In this document: in pieces, positions 44,865-52,203 of the stretch
How the letters are laid out: every line of letters starts with the position of its first letter
How positions within the stretch are numbered: the first letter of the stretch is position 1
Virus record (IMG/VR): IMGVR_UViG_3300020159_000429
Coordinates: 18,577 to 82,576 of that record
Length of the DNA: 64,000 nt
Origin: a virus
Strand: one strand, 5' to 3'
Position numbers and translations under genes: made by a program
The notes under the pieces: generated by a model
Told to the model about the DNA's origin: nothing
What the model saw: the letters and a program-made list of their open reading frames with translations, nothing else
Database searches by the model: none

Positions 44865-45847
44865 GGTGTATATCTCGCATTTAATGGTTCGGCATAGCTT
44901 TGTGCTTGATCAGAAATTTTCTTTAGATCATATAAGTTACAAAATTTTATTAATCTAATGCCAACTTGATCAATACGTTTATTTGCTGTAATGGCAGTAG
45001 AAATTGTTTCGTTAATAATAGTTCGAATATCTTCAGGTTGTTGAGTAAGATCGATCAGCTGACGATTGCGTTCATAATCTTCTAAGACACGATGTTCTTG
45101 TCCTTCGTGGTCAGTCCATCTCTGAAGCATGAGATTGTTCCACGAATATCCTTTGCTTTTACGATCTTCGAACGCTTCACTAAGACCCACTTTTTTGCTT
45201 GTGCCTTTAGTACGTACACCCGGATACGCTGAGAAGACATTATCACTGGTATCACCACGCATACATTTTTCAAACAAGAGCCATTCTGGGTCAGGTGCTG
45301 ATTTTGGCTCTTGCGTTTTCTTGTCAATGATTGGTTTGCCTTTGTCATCAAAATACCCTTCGTGAGTTATAGTACACTCTTGAACACCGTTATACTGTTT
45401 CACGTTAGGCGCAATCAGTTGTACAAAGTCAGTGTCTGTGGAAATAATTACGTGATTGTCGTTTGGATGTGCTTGAATAAATCCAGCAATTAAATCATCT
45501 GCTTCTAACTGCGGATTTTGTAGTACTGTACAATTAGTTTTTTCTGTAACGAAATCTTTAAATGTATCAAACGCTTCCCAGAACAATTTATCTTCTTCTT
45601 GCTCGCTGGCAGTTAATGCAGCACGAGCATCGGCTCTATTGCGTTTGTATGGTGCGTAGTAGTCCTTACGCCACGAGCGACCTTCTAAACAGAAGATAAC
45701 GTGTTTCCCATCAAAGTCTTTCCATGCTTTTTTAATGCTGTTAAGAGTAATGTGAAAAGCCATGCCTAACTTAATGTCAGCATCGCCTCGAATAACGTGT
45801 CTAGCACGAAAGAATGTGTTAGCAGTATCAACTAAAATATATGTCAT
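44861..45847 (-). CDS. rnh: 5'-3' exonuclease / RNase H of the FEN-1 (PIN-like) family
   Basis: A 328-aa protein with the acidic metal-binding residues of T4 RNase H-type flap nucleases: D7 in ILVDTANTFF, R60-K61 and YAPYKRNR (the helical arch start), E115-D117-D118 in QLEADD, D138-x-D140 in STDTDF, and D199-D202 in MRGDTSDN. It removes RNA primers and 5' flaps during lagging-strand synthesis. The length is close to T4 Rnh (305 aa). It starts in a 4-bp overlap with the upstream gene. The annotation is secure for the fold; RNA versus flap preference is not visible. Confidence 0.88.
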   Translation of the reverse strand: MTYILVDTANTFFRARHVIRGDADIKLGMAFHITLNSIKKAWKDFDGKHVIFCLEGRSWRKDYYAPYKRNRADARAALTASEQEEDKLFWEAFDTFKDFVTEKTNCTVLQNPQLEADDLIAGFIQAHPNDNHVIISTDTDFVQLIAPNVKQYNGVQECTITHEGYFDDKGKPIIDKKTQEPKSAPDPEWLLFEKCMRGDTSDNVFSAYPGVRTKGTSKKVGLSEAFEDRKSKGYSWNNLMLQRWTDHEGQEHRVLEDYERNRQLIDLTQQPEDIRTIINETISTAITANKRIDQVGIRLIKFCNLYDLKKISDQAQSYAEPLNARYTP

Positions 45848-46272
45848 GAAACTTCGCTTTTGCCTTTTGCTATCGGTACTACATTAATATATCCCGCCGG
45901 TCTGTTAGTATCGAGACCTTCGTCAGTTAACATCTGTCGAACAATGTCTCTAAACCAGCGATCAACGATCTCTTCTTCTGGATCACCTTCAAATCCAAAA
46001 CCCTCTTGTCTTAATTTTAACACAAAAAGTTCATTCCAGTCAAGTTCAAAGAAACCGTTACGAATATTTTCTTTATTCACATGAGTTTCAAGTACACTAA
46101 CCCACGGCTCACCTTTGGCGGTGGCCCGTTCTTTTGGAGTCATCTTAGCCTGTGCTTCTTCTTCTTGGGCTTTAACTGTTTCGGCTACTGCTTTGTCTCT
46201 GGCTATTTGTAATGCTTCTTTTTCGGCTTGCAGTTTGTCAATACCAAATAACTTTTTAATAATTTGTTTCAT
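45844..46272 (-). CDS. Conserved phage hypothetical protein
   Basis: A 142-aa protein using the ATG at 46272, which overlaps the queE stop (TAATG) and has GGGGA as ribosome site; a GTG at 46284 is less likely. The N-terminal 50 residues are a charged, Ala/Glu-rich helix. The C-terminal half (GEPWVSVLETHVNKENIRNG, ELDWNELFVLKLRQEGFGFE) is mixed and well conserved in style with unknown marine phage proteins. No catalytic motif. It sits between queE and the exonuclease. Confidence 0.57.
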   Translation of the reverse strand: MKQIIKKLFGIDKLQAEKEALQIARDKAVAETVKAQEEEAQAKMTPKERATAKGEPWVSVLETHVNKENIRNGFFELDWNELFVLKLRQEGFGFEGDPEEEIVDRWFRDIVRQMLTDEGLDTNRPAGYINVVPIAKGKSEVS

Positions 46273-47135
46273 TAAGTTCCCCACTCATTTTTAAATAACG
46301 GCACTTGTAAACGATCGCTGTAGCGCAAGCCATTCTTCATAGCTAAGTCTGCTACTGTGCGATTGTTCAATGCGTAAACACTTTCAACACCGCCTACTGG
46401 CATTAGATAAACATGGCCTTTGAATCCTGCCGCACGATAAGCAGCAATGGCACATTCTGCGTCAGCAAAGTCTTGTTCTGTAGCAATTACAAATTTCAAA
46501 TACGCTGTACCAAAATTTTCGTATTCACAAACTACTTCTGGAAGAATAGCTTCTTCCCACTTCTCGCCTGAACATGGAAGTTTAGCACTCACACTAAATG
46601 TAACTTCTCTAGCAAACTCCATATTAGGCATTTGCCATTCGATTAAAAATTCTTTAAAATCTTCTGTTAGTTTTTGAGTACCATTTGTTTCAAATGTAAT
46701 CTCTTTCAAGCCTGCCATTTTAGGATGACGCAACAAATCTGGATAAGCACGTTGCCAACCAAGCAATGGCTCGCCACCTGTAATTACAAGGTGTTCGTCT
46801 TTCCACTCTCTATGCGGAATAATTTCCGTGATTCTGTCGGCGATTGCGTCTGAAGTGAGCATTGGACTAAGATCTTTAAAAGCAGGATGCCAGCTAGCGT
46901 AACTATCACAGCCCGTAGAAACCAAAGGAAGTTCTTCATATTTTTGAAACGATTCAATGTTTGCGTGTGTATATGCGATATCGTCAGCTTCTTTGCTTAG
47001 TTCGCCTCTAGGCATACCAAAGCCAGCACATTTAAAGTTACAACCAAATGTACGTAGAAACACAGAAGGAACACCCATGTAGCGACCTTCACCTTGTATG
47101 CTGTAAAACAGCTCTGCAATTTTAATTTTGCTCAT
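46272..47135 (-). CDS. queE: 7-carboxy-7-deazaguanine synthase (QueE), radical SAM
   Basis: A 287-aa protein starting IKIAELFYSIQGEGRYMGVP, the QueE signature. The Fe-S motif reads C32-x3-C36-x2-F39; the usual third Cys is replaced and C76 in STGCDSY may take its place, an arrangement I associate with phage QueE. GGEP occurs in LVITGGEPLLGW. QueE converts 6-carboxytetrahydropterin to 7-carboxy-7-deazaguanine (CDG). With folE, the QueD-like gene and the DpdA-like gene it makes a partial 7-deazaguanine pathway. It overlaps the mazG-like gene by 14 bp. Confidence 0.9.
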   Translation of the reverse strand: MSKIKIAELFYSIQGEGRYMGVPSVFLRTFGCNFKCAGFGMPRGELSKEADDIAYTHANIESFQKYEELPLVSTGCDSYASWHPAFKDLSPMLTSDAIADRITEIIPHREWKDEHLVITGGEPLLGWQRAYPDLLRHPKMAGLKEITFETNGTQKLTEDFKEFLIEWQMPNMEFAREVTFSVSAKLPCSGEKWEEAILPEVVCEYENFGTAYLKFVIATEQDFADAECAIAAYRAAGFKGHVYLMPVGGVESVYALNNRTVADLAMKNGLRYSDRLQVPLFKNEWGT

Positions 47136-47400
47136 AGATGTTTGACCATTGTTTTAATTTTTCTTTTTTAGCTTCGGCAGCTTTTTCAATATTAGTCCAA
47201 GACACGATATCCATGTCTTGTAATATTTCAATCATTGCGTATAAATCACCGAGTTCTTCTTCTAGATGTTCTCTATTAGTTTTAGGTTTCCCTGGCTTAT
47301 AATTGTCTAAGCCAAAACGGCTAATTTTACTTACTGCTTGGATTACCTCTGCACATTCTTCTTGTAGAATGTCCATTGCTTCTTTTGTTTGATTGTTCAT
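47122..47400 (-). CDS. MazG-like nucleotide pyrophosphohydrolase
   Basis: A 92-aa protein with the all-alpha NTP pyrophosphatase pattern: E14-E15-x2-E18 in LQEECAEVIQA and, after about 30 residues, E48/E49-L-G-D52 in EEELGDLYAM. These acidic residues bind Mg2+. Marine phages often carry such single-domain MazG-like enzymes, thought to remove altered or excess nucleoside triphosphates. A strong sigma70-type promoter ends so close that a transcript would start about at the first ATG; the Met at residue 9 (47376), after AAAAGAAG, may be the true start. It leads the queE group. Confidence 0.82.
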   Translation of the reverse strand: MNNQTKEAMDILQEECAEVIQAVSKISRFGLDNYKPGKPKTNREHLEEELGDLYAMIEILQDMDIVSWTNIEKAAEAKKEKLKQWSNIYEQN

Positions 47401-47405
47401 ACTAT

Positions 47406-47435
47406 ATTATACACTATCTTTACTATCAGTGTCAA
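47406..47435 (-). promoter_or_regulatory. Consensus sigma70 promoter for the mazG-queE group
   Basis: On the minus strand TTGACA (47430-47435), an 18-nt spacer and TATAAT (47406-47411) match both boxes of the bacterial consensus exactly. The start is predicted near 47399. This is the best promoter in the window and overlaps the end of the AbrB-like gene. Confidence 0.75.
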
Positions 47436-47574
47436 CCTTTTTAGATATTGTCCAAGACCCGTCTTTATTATCAGTCCAAACTAACACATCACCTTCTTTC
47501 CAACCGTTTGCTGATAACACTTCTTCCGGTAACGTTAGCATACCGTCATCGTCAACTGTTAAAACCCATTTCAT
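47407..47574 (-). CDS. AbrB/MazE-type small DNA-binding protein
   Basis: A 55-aa protein from ATG 47574, preceded by AAGGAAA at 8 nt; an upstream ATG would add 9 basic residues. The sequence WVLTVDDDGMLTLPEEVL followed by GWKEGDVLVWTDN is the swapped-hairpin AbrB pattern (beta, L-P-x-E, G-W-x-x-G-D). Such proteins bind DNA as transcriptional regulators or as antitoxins; no toxin gene lies beside it. It overlaps the SGNH gene upstream by 23 bp and its 3' end holds the mazG promoter, so autoregulation or local control is possible. Confidence 0.68.
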   Translation of the reverse strand: MKWVLTVDDDGMLTLPEEVLSANGWKEGDVLVWTDNKDGSWTISKKVDTDSKDSV

Positions 47575-48154
47575 ATATTTTTTCCTTGATTGTTTTAGCA
47601 ACGTGTTGGTTGCCGTCTTCGGTGTAATGATTTACAAGACCTTTATTTGATAACCAGTGGTACGTAAAGTTTAAATGATTACGCTCAGTCGCATAAAATG
47701 AACTTGTTGGGGTGTGATCAATCGCTAGATACGGAATACCAATTGACCTTGATATTTCCTCTCGCATCAATCTATAGATATCAACTTGATATTGCTCGTC
47801 GTAGTGATGCTTGAACCAATTGAATGCTGTTACTATGCTTTCATCCTTTTGATCGTAATTTGCTTCAATGTCTGTAAAAATTAAATCGCAGCTTGAGTGA
47901 AGTGGTGTATTGTGAATAGAATTAAGTGTATGAACTCTAAAAGGACTAGTATGATTAACAATTACTAAATCAAACTTATTTAAATTTTGACTTTTTATCT
48001 GTTTTAGAATTTTGTATTCACCGACCCCGGCTTGTGATATATTGGTTATTTTAAATTCTGATTTAAGCAATTCGGGCCAACCCGACGGACTGTCAGGCCA
48101 TTTGGCAGAAAAACTATCACCAGCAAGTAAAATTTTTAAATTGTTTTTAGCCAT
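47552..48154 (-). CDS. SGNH/GDSL-type hydrolase, copy A
   Basis: A 200-aa protein with the SGNH block I (LLAGDSFSAKW, G12-D-S14) and a C-terminal D180-x3-H184 in EDGNQHVAKTI, which gives a Ser-His-Asp triad. A Gly-rich block II is seen in ISQAGVGEYKIL. SGNH hydrolases remove acyl groups from polysaccharides or lipids. It has no signal peptide, so it acts inside the cell or as part of the virion. It overlaps a second SGNH-like gene upstream by 19 bp. The substrate is unknown; acetylated sugars are an attractive idea. Confidence 0.68.
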   Translation of the reverse strand: MAKNNLKILLAGDSFSAKWPDSPSGWPELLKSEFKITNISQAGVGEYKILKQIKSQNLNKFDLVIVNHTSPFRVHTLNSIHNTPLHSSCDLIFTDIEANYDQKDESIVTAFNWFKHHYDEQYQVDIYRLMREEISRSIGIPYLAIDHTPTSSFYATERNHLNFTYHWLSNKGLVNHYTEDGNQHVAKTIKEKIYEMGFNS

Positions 48155-48954
48155 GGTATGTATTTGGTAGCAATAAGTTCGTGAAACGCTTGATTGTAAT
48201 GTTCTTTGTCATCGAGATAAAATCGTTGATGATCGATAAACTTTTGTTTAAAAAACGATTCAATGGTTAAAGGAGCAACAACTGTAGATTTTAATTTTGT
48301 ATAGAAATCAAATTTATCAGGAAATGAAACTCTATCGGTCATATTAAACAAATAAAGTTTACATCCGTGATCTTCGCACATTCGATCCATCACAAGTACA
48401 TCTTTAAAAAAATCTCTTTGTTCTAGATGAGTATTTAGGTCAAAGAATACCTTAACATCCATGAATGTATCTTTTCTAAGATCGGGTTTTATTAAACCGT
48501 TTTGATAATCAAAATTAATGTCAGCCATACGACCAAAATCTTCGTATGTTGGTTTGTTTAATAATTGAAAACGATCGTCTTTGAATATTTGATCGTAATA
48601 CAGATCGACGAGTGGGTTATCTTTATCTTGTTTTAGCGTAAAGTAATCAGCGGGTAATATATCGGTTGATAGAGTTTCATTAAACGCCAAAACAAATCTG
48701 TTAAAACTAGCAAGTAACACAAATACTTCGTCTGTGTCAGGATGTTTATCCAGCATTGTTCGTAGCCAATCTGGATAAACTCTGTTACACACCCCAGGTA
48801 ACGCATATACAGAAGATGGTTTATTAAAATGATTAGCATAACATTCAGCATAGTTATTATCATTCCACATACTGTAACTACCATATCCTACTTTGCCAGG
48901 AGTAGTTACATATCCACAGGTATGGCTATCGCCTAAAAATAATGCTCTACTCAT
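48136..48954 (-). CDS. SGNH/GDSL-type hydrolase-like protein, copy B
   Basis: A 272-aa protein with block I LFLGDSHTCGY (G8-D-S10) and D249-x2-H252 in LDDKEHYNQAFH, the C-terminal catalytic pair of SGNH hydrolases. The central part is longer than in copy A and includes VYALPGVCNRVYPDW and VFVLLASFNRFV in the places of blocks II and III. No signal peptide is seen. Two neighbouring SGNH proteins suggest two related substrates or a heteromeric enzyme. It follows a small membrane protein and overlaps copy A. Activity is not proven. Confidence 0.62.
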   Translation of the reverse strand: MSRALFLGDSHTCGYVTTPGKVGYGSYSMWNDNNYAECYANHFNKPSSVYALPGVCNRVYPDWLRTMLDKHPDTDEVFVLLASFNRFVLAFNETLSTDILPADYFTLKQDKDNPLVDLYYDQIFKDDRFQLLNKPTYEDFGRMADINFDYQNGLIKPDLRKDTFMDVKVFFDLNTHLEQRDFFKDVLVMDRMCEDHGCKLYLFNMTDRVSFPDKFDFYTKLKSTVVAPLTIESFFKQKFIDHQRFYLDDKEHYNQAFHELIATKYIPWLKTI

Positions 48955-49163
48955 GTGACAAACCGACTGTTGTTTTTTTGATTTTCAAAATTCCGTTGCT
49001 CTCGTTGTAAATTTCTACATTCTTCCCTTACTGCTGGAGGAAAGTCTGGACTAATTTCTGATATTCTACAATCATATACGTGATGACCTTTACCGTAATC
49101 TGTAAAGACAAGAATAAAAATACAAAAAAGCAAAGCTATGATTATTATAATTCTGTCTATCAT
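48951..49163 (-). CDS. Small membrane-anchored protein
   Basis: A 70-aa protein with one N-terminal hydrophobic segment (residues 4-20) and a periplasmic-type tail with two Cys (DYGKGHHVYDCRISEISPDF, REECRNL). The GKGxHxYDCRxxEISPD phrase recurs in small unknown proteins of marine phages. The function is unknown. It overlaps its neighbours by 4 bp on each side. Confidence 0.6.
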   Translation of the reverse strand: MIDRIIIIIALLFCIFILVFTDYGKGHHVYDCRISEISPDFPPAVREECRNLQREQRNFENQKNNSRFVT

Positions 49164-49354
49164 AGAGACTCACTAATCATTAGTCTACACATAAATGCAT
49201 CTTTTTCGTTTTTAAAAACAAATCTCATATGATGCTCACTTGGATGCGAACTATAGCGATCGCCGGGCAAGCCAAAGTGTTCAACTACTTTGGCACATAT
49301 TTCATTCCACCAAGTGTTAGATTGCTGTTCCCAAGGAACTAGTATTTCATTCAC
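49160..49354 (-). CDS. Conserved small hypothetical protein
   Basis: A 64-aa protein with WNEICAKVVEHFGLPGDRYS and HHMRFVFKNEKDAFMCRLMI; a small alpha/beta fold is likely. It overlaps both neighbours (4 and 8 bp). Function unknown; it resembles small proteins of marine T4-like phages. Confidence 0.55.
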   Translation of the reverse strand: MNEILVPWEQQSNTWWNEICAKVVEHFGLPGDRYSSHPSEHHMRFVFKNEKDAFMCRLMISESL

Positions 49355-49550
49355 TGAAATATTTCTCCATTACTTCTAATTTGTCCACATACTCGGCAAT
49401 TTGAGCAACTTCTTTCTCAATAGCATCCATTAGATCAGTGTGATCGTGAATGGCCATAGGATTAGCTAACATAATATCAACATTCATTTTATGTTTTAGA
49501 ATATGTGCTTCGAAATGTTGCTTTAGTGTTTCAACAATTTGCTTTTTCAT
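49347..49550 (-). CDS. Conserved small hypothetical protein
   Basis: A 67-aa acidic helical protein (KQIVETLKQHFEAHILKHKM, VAQIAEYVDKLEVMEKYF). It overlaps the HIT gene upstream by 4 bp. No function is recognised. Confidence 0.55.
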   Translation of the reverse strand: MKKQIVETLKQHFEAHILKHKMNVDIMLANPMAIHDHTDLMDAIEKEVAQIAEYVDKLEVMEKYFSE

Positions 49551-49939
49551 TTTGATTTCCTATAGTTTCCCTTTTCGGGTATTACGTGACGCACCCCTCC
49601 TGTGGGGTCTTCCATATCTCCCTTGCGCCTAGGGATAAGATGTACATGTGGCCAATCTACTGTTTGACCAGCAGCTTGCCCGTAATTAAATCCAACGTTA
49701 AACCCGTCCCACACGCCCTGCTCTACCTGCGATTTACCATACCGCACAGCATCTTCAAATGCGTCCATTAGTATAGCCACAGTGTTATATTTAGGCACGT
49801 ACAACACATGTCCTTCAGTGACTGGATATTTGTCAGCAAACACCTTAACATGAAAGTCTTCAGTGATCATATTATTCCACGGTGCTGAAGTTGAATCTTC
49901 AATACAGGGCGGTTGGGTGTGTATAACTGTTTGATTCAT
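49547..49939 (-). CDS. HIT-family protein
   Basis: A 130-aa protein with the histidine-triad region GQTVDWPHVHLIPRR; the two catalytic-site histidines H98 and H100 are kept, while the first position of the triad is W96. TEGHVLYVPK is the preceding HIT strand. HIT enzymes hydrolyse nucleotide-phosphate linkages such as dinucleoside polyphosphates. It is a usual member of the nucleotide-metabolism segment of marine T4-like phages. It overlaps both neighbours by 4 bp. The substrate is unknown. Confidence 0.8.
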   Translation of the reverse strand: MNQTVIHTQPPCIEDSTSAPWNNMITEDFHVKVFADKYPVTEGHVLYVPKYNTVAILMDAFEDAVRYGKSQVEQGVWDGFNVGFNYGQAAGQTVDWPHVHLIPRRKGDMEDPTGGVRHVIPEKGNYRKSK

Positions 49940-50163
49940 CGTTGAAATTCCTTGCGTTCTTGAGGTAGATCAATTTCACGAACTACAAACTCTCGACCAC
50001 CTAGACTGCCTCTATATGCTTTTGTGCGTTCTATATATGCTAACCGAAGTTTAATTGTTTGAAATGCTACTTCTAAGAATGCTTTTGGTTTATATCCAAG
50101 CACGTGCATATCAAAATCTTTTCCTGCGTCTGTACAGTGAACTTTAATTTTAGCATCGATCAT
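49936..50163 (-). CDS. Conserved small hypothetical protein
   Basis: A 75-aa basic protein with beta-alpha-beta character (AKIKVHCTDAGKDFDMHVLG, FQTIKLRLAYIERTKAYRGS). It lies in a 4-bp overlap chain between the HIT and phosphoribosyltransferase genes. Function unknown. Confidence 0.55.
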   Translation of the reverse strand: MIDAKIKVHCTDAGKDFDMHVLGYKPKAFLEVAFQTIKLRLAYIERTKAYRGSLGGREFVVREIDLPQERKEFQR

Positions 50164-50732
50164 TTAGTCCACCACTCTTCAAAGGGGAATTCAATCCATA
50201 TAGGAGTTTCTGCTTTGTTAATTTCCTCGCCTACATAATCCATAGGAACCTCTGCTTTACTAGCGAGGTTATCGAATACAGTGGCAAATCGAACATTGCT
50301 GTTCCAAATATTATTCCATTCGGGATCTTCAGGAAAACATCCACTAGGCCAATCTTTCAATATCCAATTTATTGTAGCACCGGTATCGTTGATATCATCA
50401 ACAATTAATATTTGCTTGGCTGTGTCGTTTTCAAATAAAGACATAGGATTGCCTTCATAGAAGTCAACTTCGTTGTGGGGATTTCCAAAAGCATCTTCAG
50501 CCATCCACAGATTGCTTTCTGTAGCATGTTCGCCGCCGTTATCTCTAAGACTGACTTTTAGAGTTTCGCATGGTATATTGAAATATTGACTGATCATAAC
50601 AGCAGGAAGCAGTCCACCTCGGGTAATGCCAACAACATAATCAGGACGCCACTCGCTGTTTACGATGTCCCTACAGATGTTTGCTACTAGTCCTTGAAAT
50701 TCATTCCAAGATACTTTACGCTTTGCTATCAT
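50160..50732 (-). CDS. Phosphoribosyltransferase-like protein
   Basis: A 190-aa protein with the PRPP-binding loop ILIVDDINDTGATI (residues 108-121) and an N-terminal GITRGGLLPA phosphate loop. These define type I phosphoribosyltransferases of the hypoxanthine/xanthine/orotate group, which join PRPP to a base. A base-salvage role in nucleotide supply fits the neighbourhood; the base is not predictable. It overlaps the cupin gene by 17 bp. Confidence 0.82.
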   Translation of the reverse strand: MIAKRKVSWNEFQGLVANICRDIVNSEWRPDYVVGITRGGLLPAVMISQYFNIPCETLKVSLRDNGGEHATESNLWMAEDAFGNPHNEVDFYEGNPMSLFENDTAKQILIVDDINDTGATINWILKDWPSGCFPEDPEWNNIWNSNVRFATVFDNLASKAEVPMDYVGEEINKAETPIWIEFPFEEWWTK

Positions 50733-51189
50733 TATTGCTCCTACGCATTGACATATACTGTTCGTTTTGAATCCATTTATTGTTGACTAAAAATCCCCAA
50801 TCTCTTTTTTGAGGGCCCGGCATGAATAATGTCCAGGCAGTAACCCCGTGTTTTAATTCAATGCGATGATAAGAATTAGCAGAACAAATGCGAAAATGGC
50901 CGGGTCTACGCCATTTACGAATCTCGCAACTCTTTGTACCGTCTGTGTTAAATTGTGGAATCCATTCATAGTAACCGCCTTTTAAAATTAATGTAGCATA
51001 AGGCCATGGATGATCGTGTATATCATCCGGATCACCTTTTAAGAATTTATGTAGGAAAATGTTAAACGGAAATAAATTTCTATCTTTTAGAAATAGATAG
51101 TAACGTTCTAAGTACGGTTCGTTATCAACGCGATCCATTATTAAACGTTTACGTCCTGCCCTTTCTAAAAGATCAAGAAACCATTTCAT
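50716..51189 (-). CDS. Cupin-fold protein
   Basis: A 157-aa protein from ATG 51189, which overlaps the upstream stop (ATGA) and has AAAGGA at good spacing; a longer frame is not needed. The metal site of a cupin is visible: H58-x-H60 in DIHDHPWPYATLILKGGYYE, E75 in YYEW, and H108 in SANSYHRIEL. Such proteins are dioxygenases, isomerases or binding proteins. It lies next to folE in a nucleotide segment. The reaction is unknown. Confidence 0.68.
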   Translation of the reverse strand: MKWFLDLLERAGRKRLIMDRVDNEPYLERYYLFLKDRNLFPFNIFLHKFLKGDPDDIHDHPWPYATLILKGGYYEWIPQFNTDGTKSCEIRKWRRPGHFRICSANSYHRIELKHGVTAWTLFMPGPQKRDWGFLVNNKWIQNEQYMSMRRSNNDSKA

Positions 51190-51401
51190 ACACGATCCTT
51201 TAACCATTCGTCTACTTTGGCTTCTGCTTCTTCTTGGGTGACAGCATAAGCATAAATCCAATAACATTCATCCTTGCCTTTAATATCAAATGGCACAGGC
51301 CCGTTAAACAATATACCGTCTTCTAACATACGTTTAACTTCAAACTTTTGTAAATTTTTAGCACGATTAATTAAATCGTTAGCCATGTCTACTGAATTCA
51401 T
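51186..51401 (-). CDS. Conserved small hypothetical protein
   Basis: A 71-aa protein: helix, short beta segment (GILFNGPVPFDIKGKDECYW), and a C-terminal Glu-rich helix (AVTQEEAEAKVDEWLKDRV). It sits in a 4-bp overlap chain between folE and the cupin gene. Function unknown; similar small proteins are frequent in marine T4-like phages. Confidence 0.55.
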   Translation of the reverse strand: MNSVDMANDLINRAKNLQKFEVKRMLEDGILFNGPVPFDIKGKDECYWIYAYAVTQEEAEAKVDEWLKDRV

Positions 51402-52162
51402 CTTGGGGCAAACTCCTGTTGTAATTTGATATTATCAAAAAACTCTTTCTTAGTATTAGGGTCAGTTTTAAATGCTCCTGTTAATACTGTAGTCTGAGTT
51501 AATGAACTGTGTGCCATAATGCCGCGATTCTCACAGCATCCGTGCGTGGCCTGTATGTACACTGCTACATTTTTGGAGTCTGTTGCTTTGCTGATTTCCC
51601 TAGCAATGTCATTACAAAGTTCCTCCTGGAGAGTACCTCGACGGGCACACCACTGAGCGATCCTTGTATACTTGCTAAGTCCGATGAGTTTCTGAGCCGC
51701 AATAATACCAATATAAGCAACGCCAACAACGGGTTGGTGATGATGGCTACACATACTGCGAAGCTCGCTACGAACAACCAGCATACCTTCGTAACGGCCC
51801 TCTGTATCGTTTGGAAATGCTGTTGCGTCTGGTGCTGATTCATAACGTCCTGCCATTATTTCATTAAAGTACATCTTGGCAAGTCTACGTGCTGTGCCTT
51901 GACTATTAGGATCATTTTCACGATCAATAAGCAAACTATCTAGCACTTGTTCAAACGCCGGAGTTGCTTCGTTGATTAGTTTTTCTATGTCACCATCGTG
52001 TAGATAATCACTAATGTTATCGCCAGCCCAGAACCGCTTGCCTTCACGTTTCATTTTAAAGCGAAGATGATCGCCTAGGTATGCTTCTTTATAATCTTTG
52101 TTATCATCGCCTTGTTGTTCTGCTCCGGTAATGATATTATTGTATGTTCTTGATTCTGTCAA
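51398..52162 (-). CDS. folE: GTP cyclohydrolase I (FolE)
   Basis: A 254-aa protein with the GTP cyclohydrolase I zinc site: C138 and H140/H141 in RSMCSHHHQPVVGVAYIG, and C209/C210 in THGCCENRG. KLIGLSKYTRIAQWCARR binds the substrate. It makes dihydroneopterin triphosphate from GTP, the first step to folate and to 7-deazaguanines. The start is taken as TTG at 52162 after GGAG (8 nt); no ATG fits the conserved N-terminus. It probably feeds the QueD-like and QueE enzymes, but supplying folate for ThyX is an alternative. Confidence 0.93.
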   Translation of the reverse strand: MTESRTYNNIITGAEQQGDDNKDYKEAYLGDHLRFKMKREGKRFWAGDNISDYLHDGDIEKLINEATPAFEQVLDSLLIDRENDPNSQGTARRLAKMYFNEIMAGRYESAPDATAFPNDTEGRYEGMLVVRSELRSMCSHHHQPVVGVAYIGIIAAQKLIGLSKYTRIAQWCARRGTLQEELCNDIAREISKATDSKNVAVYIQATHGCCENRGIMAHSSLTQTTVLTGAFKTDPNTKKEFFDNIKLQQEFAPR

Positions 52163-52203
52163 TTAATATTCTCCGAGTTAATGACGTGGATGTCACATGT
52201 GTA

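Noticed and set aside
45299-45320. TTGACA inside the exonuclease gene as a further early promoter
   Set aside because: No TATAAT-like box lies 15-19 bp downstream. The same holds for TTGACA at 60240, 61600 and 44840.
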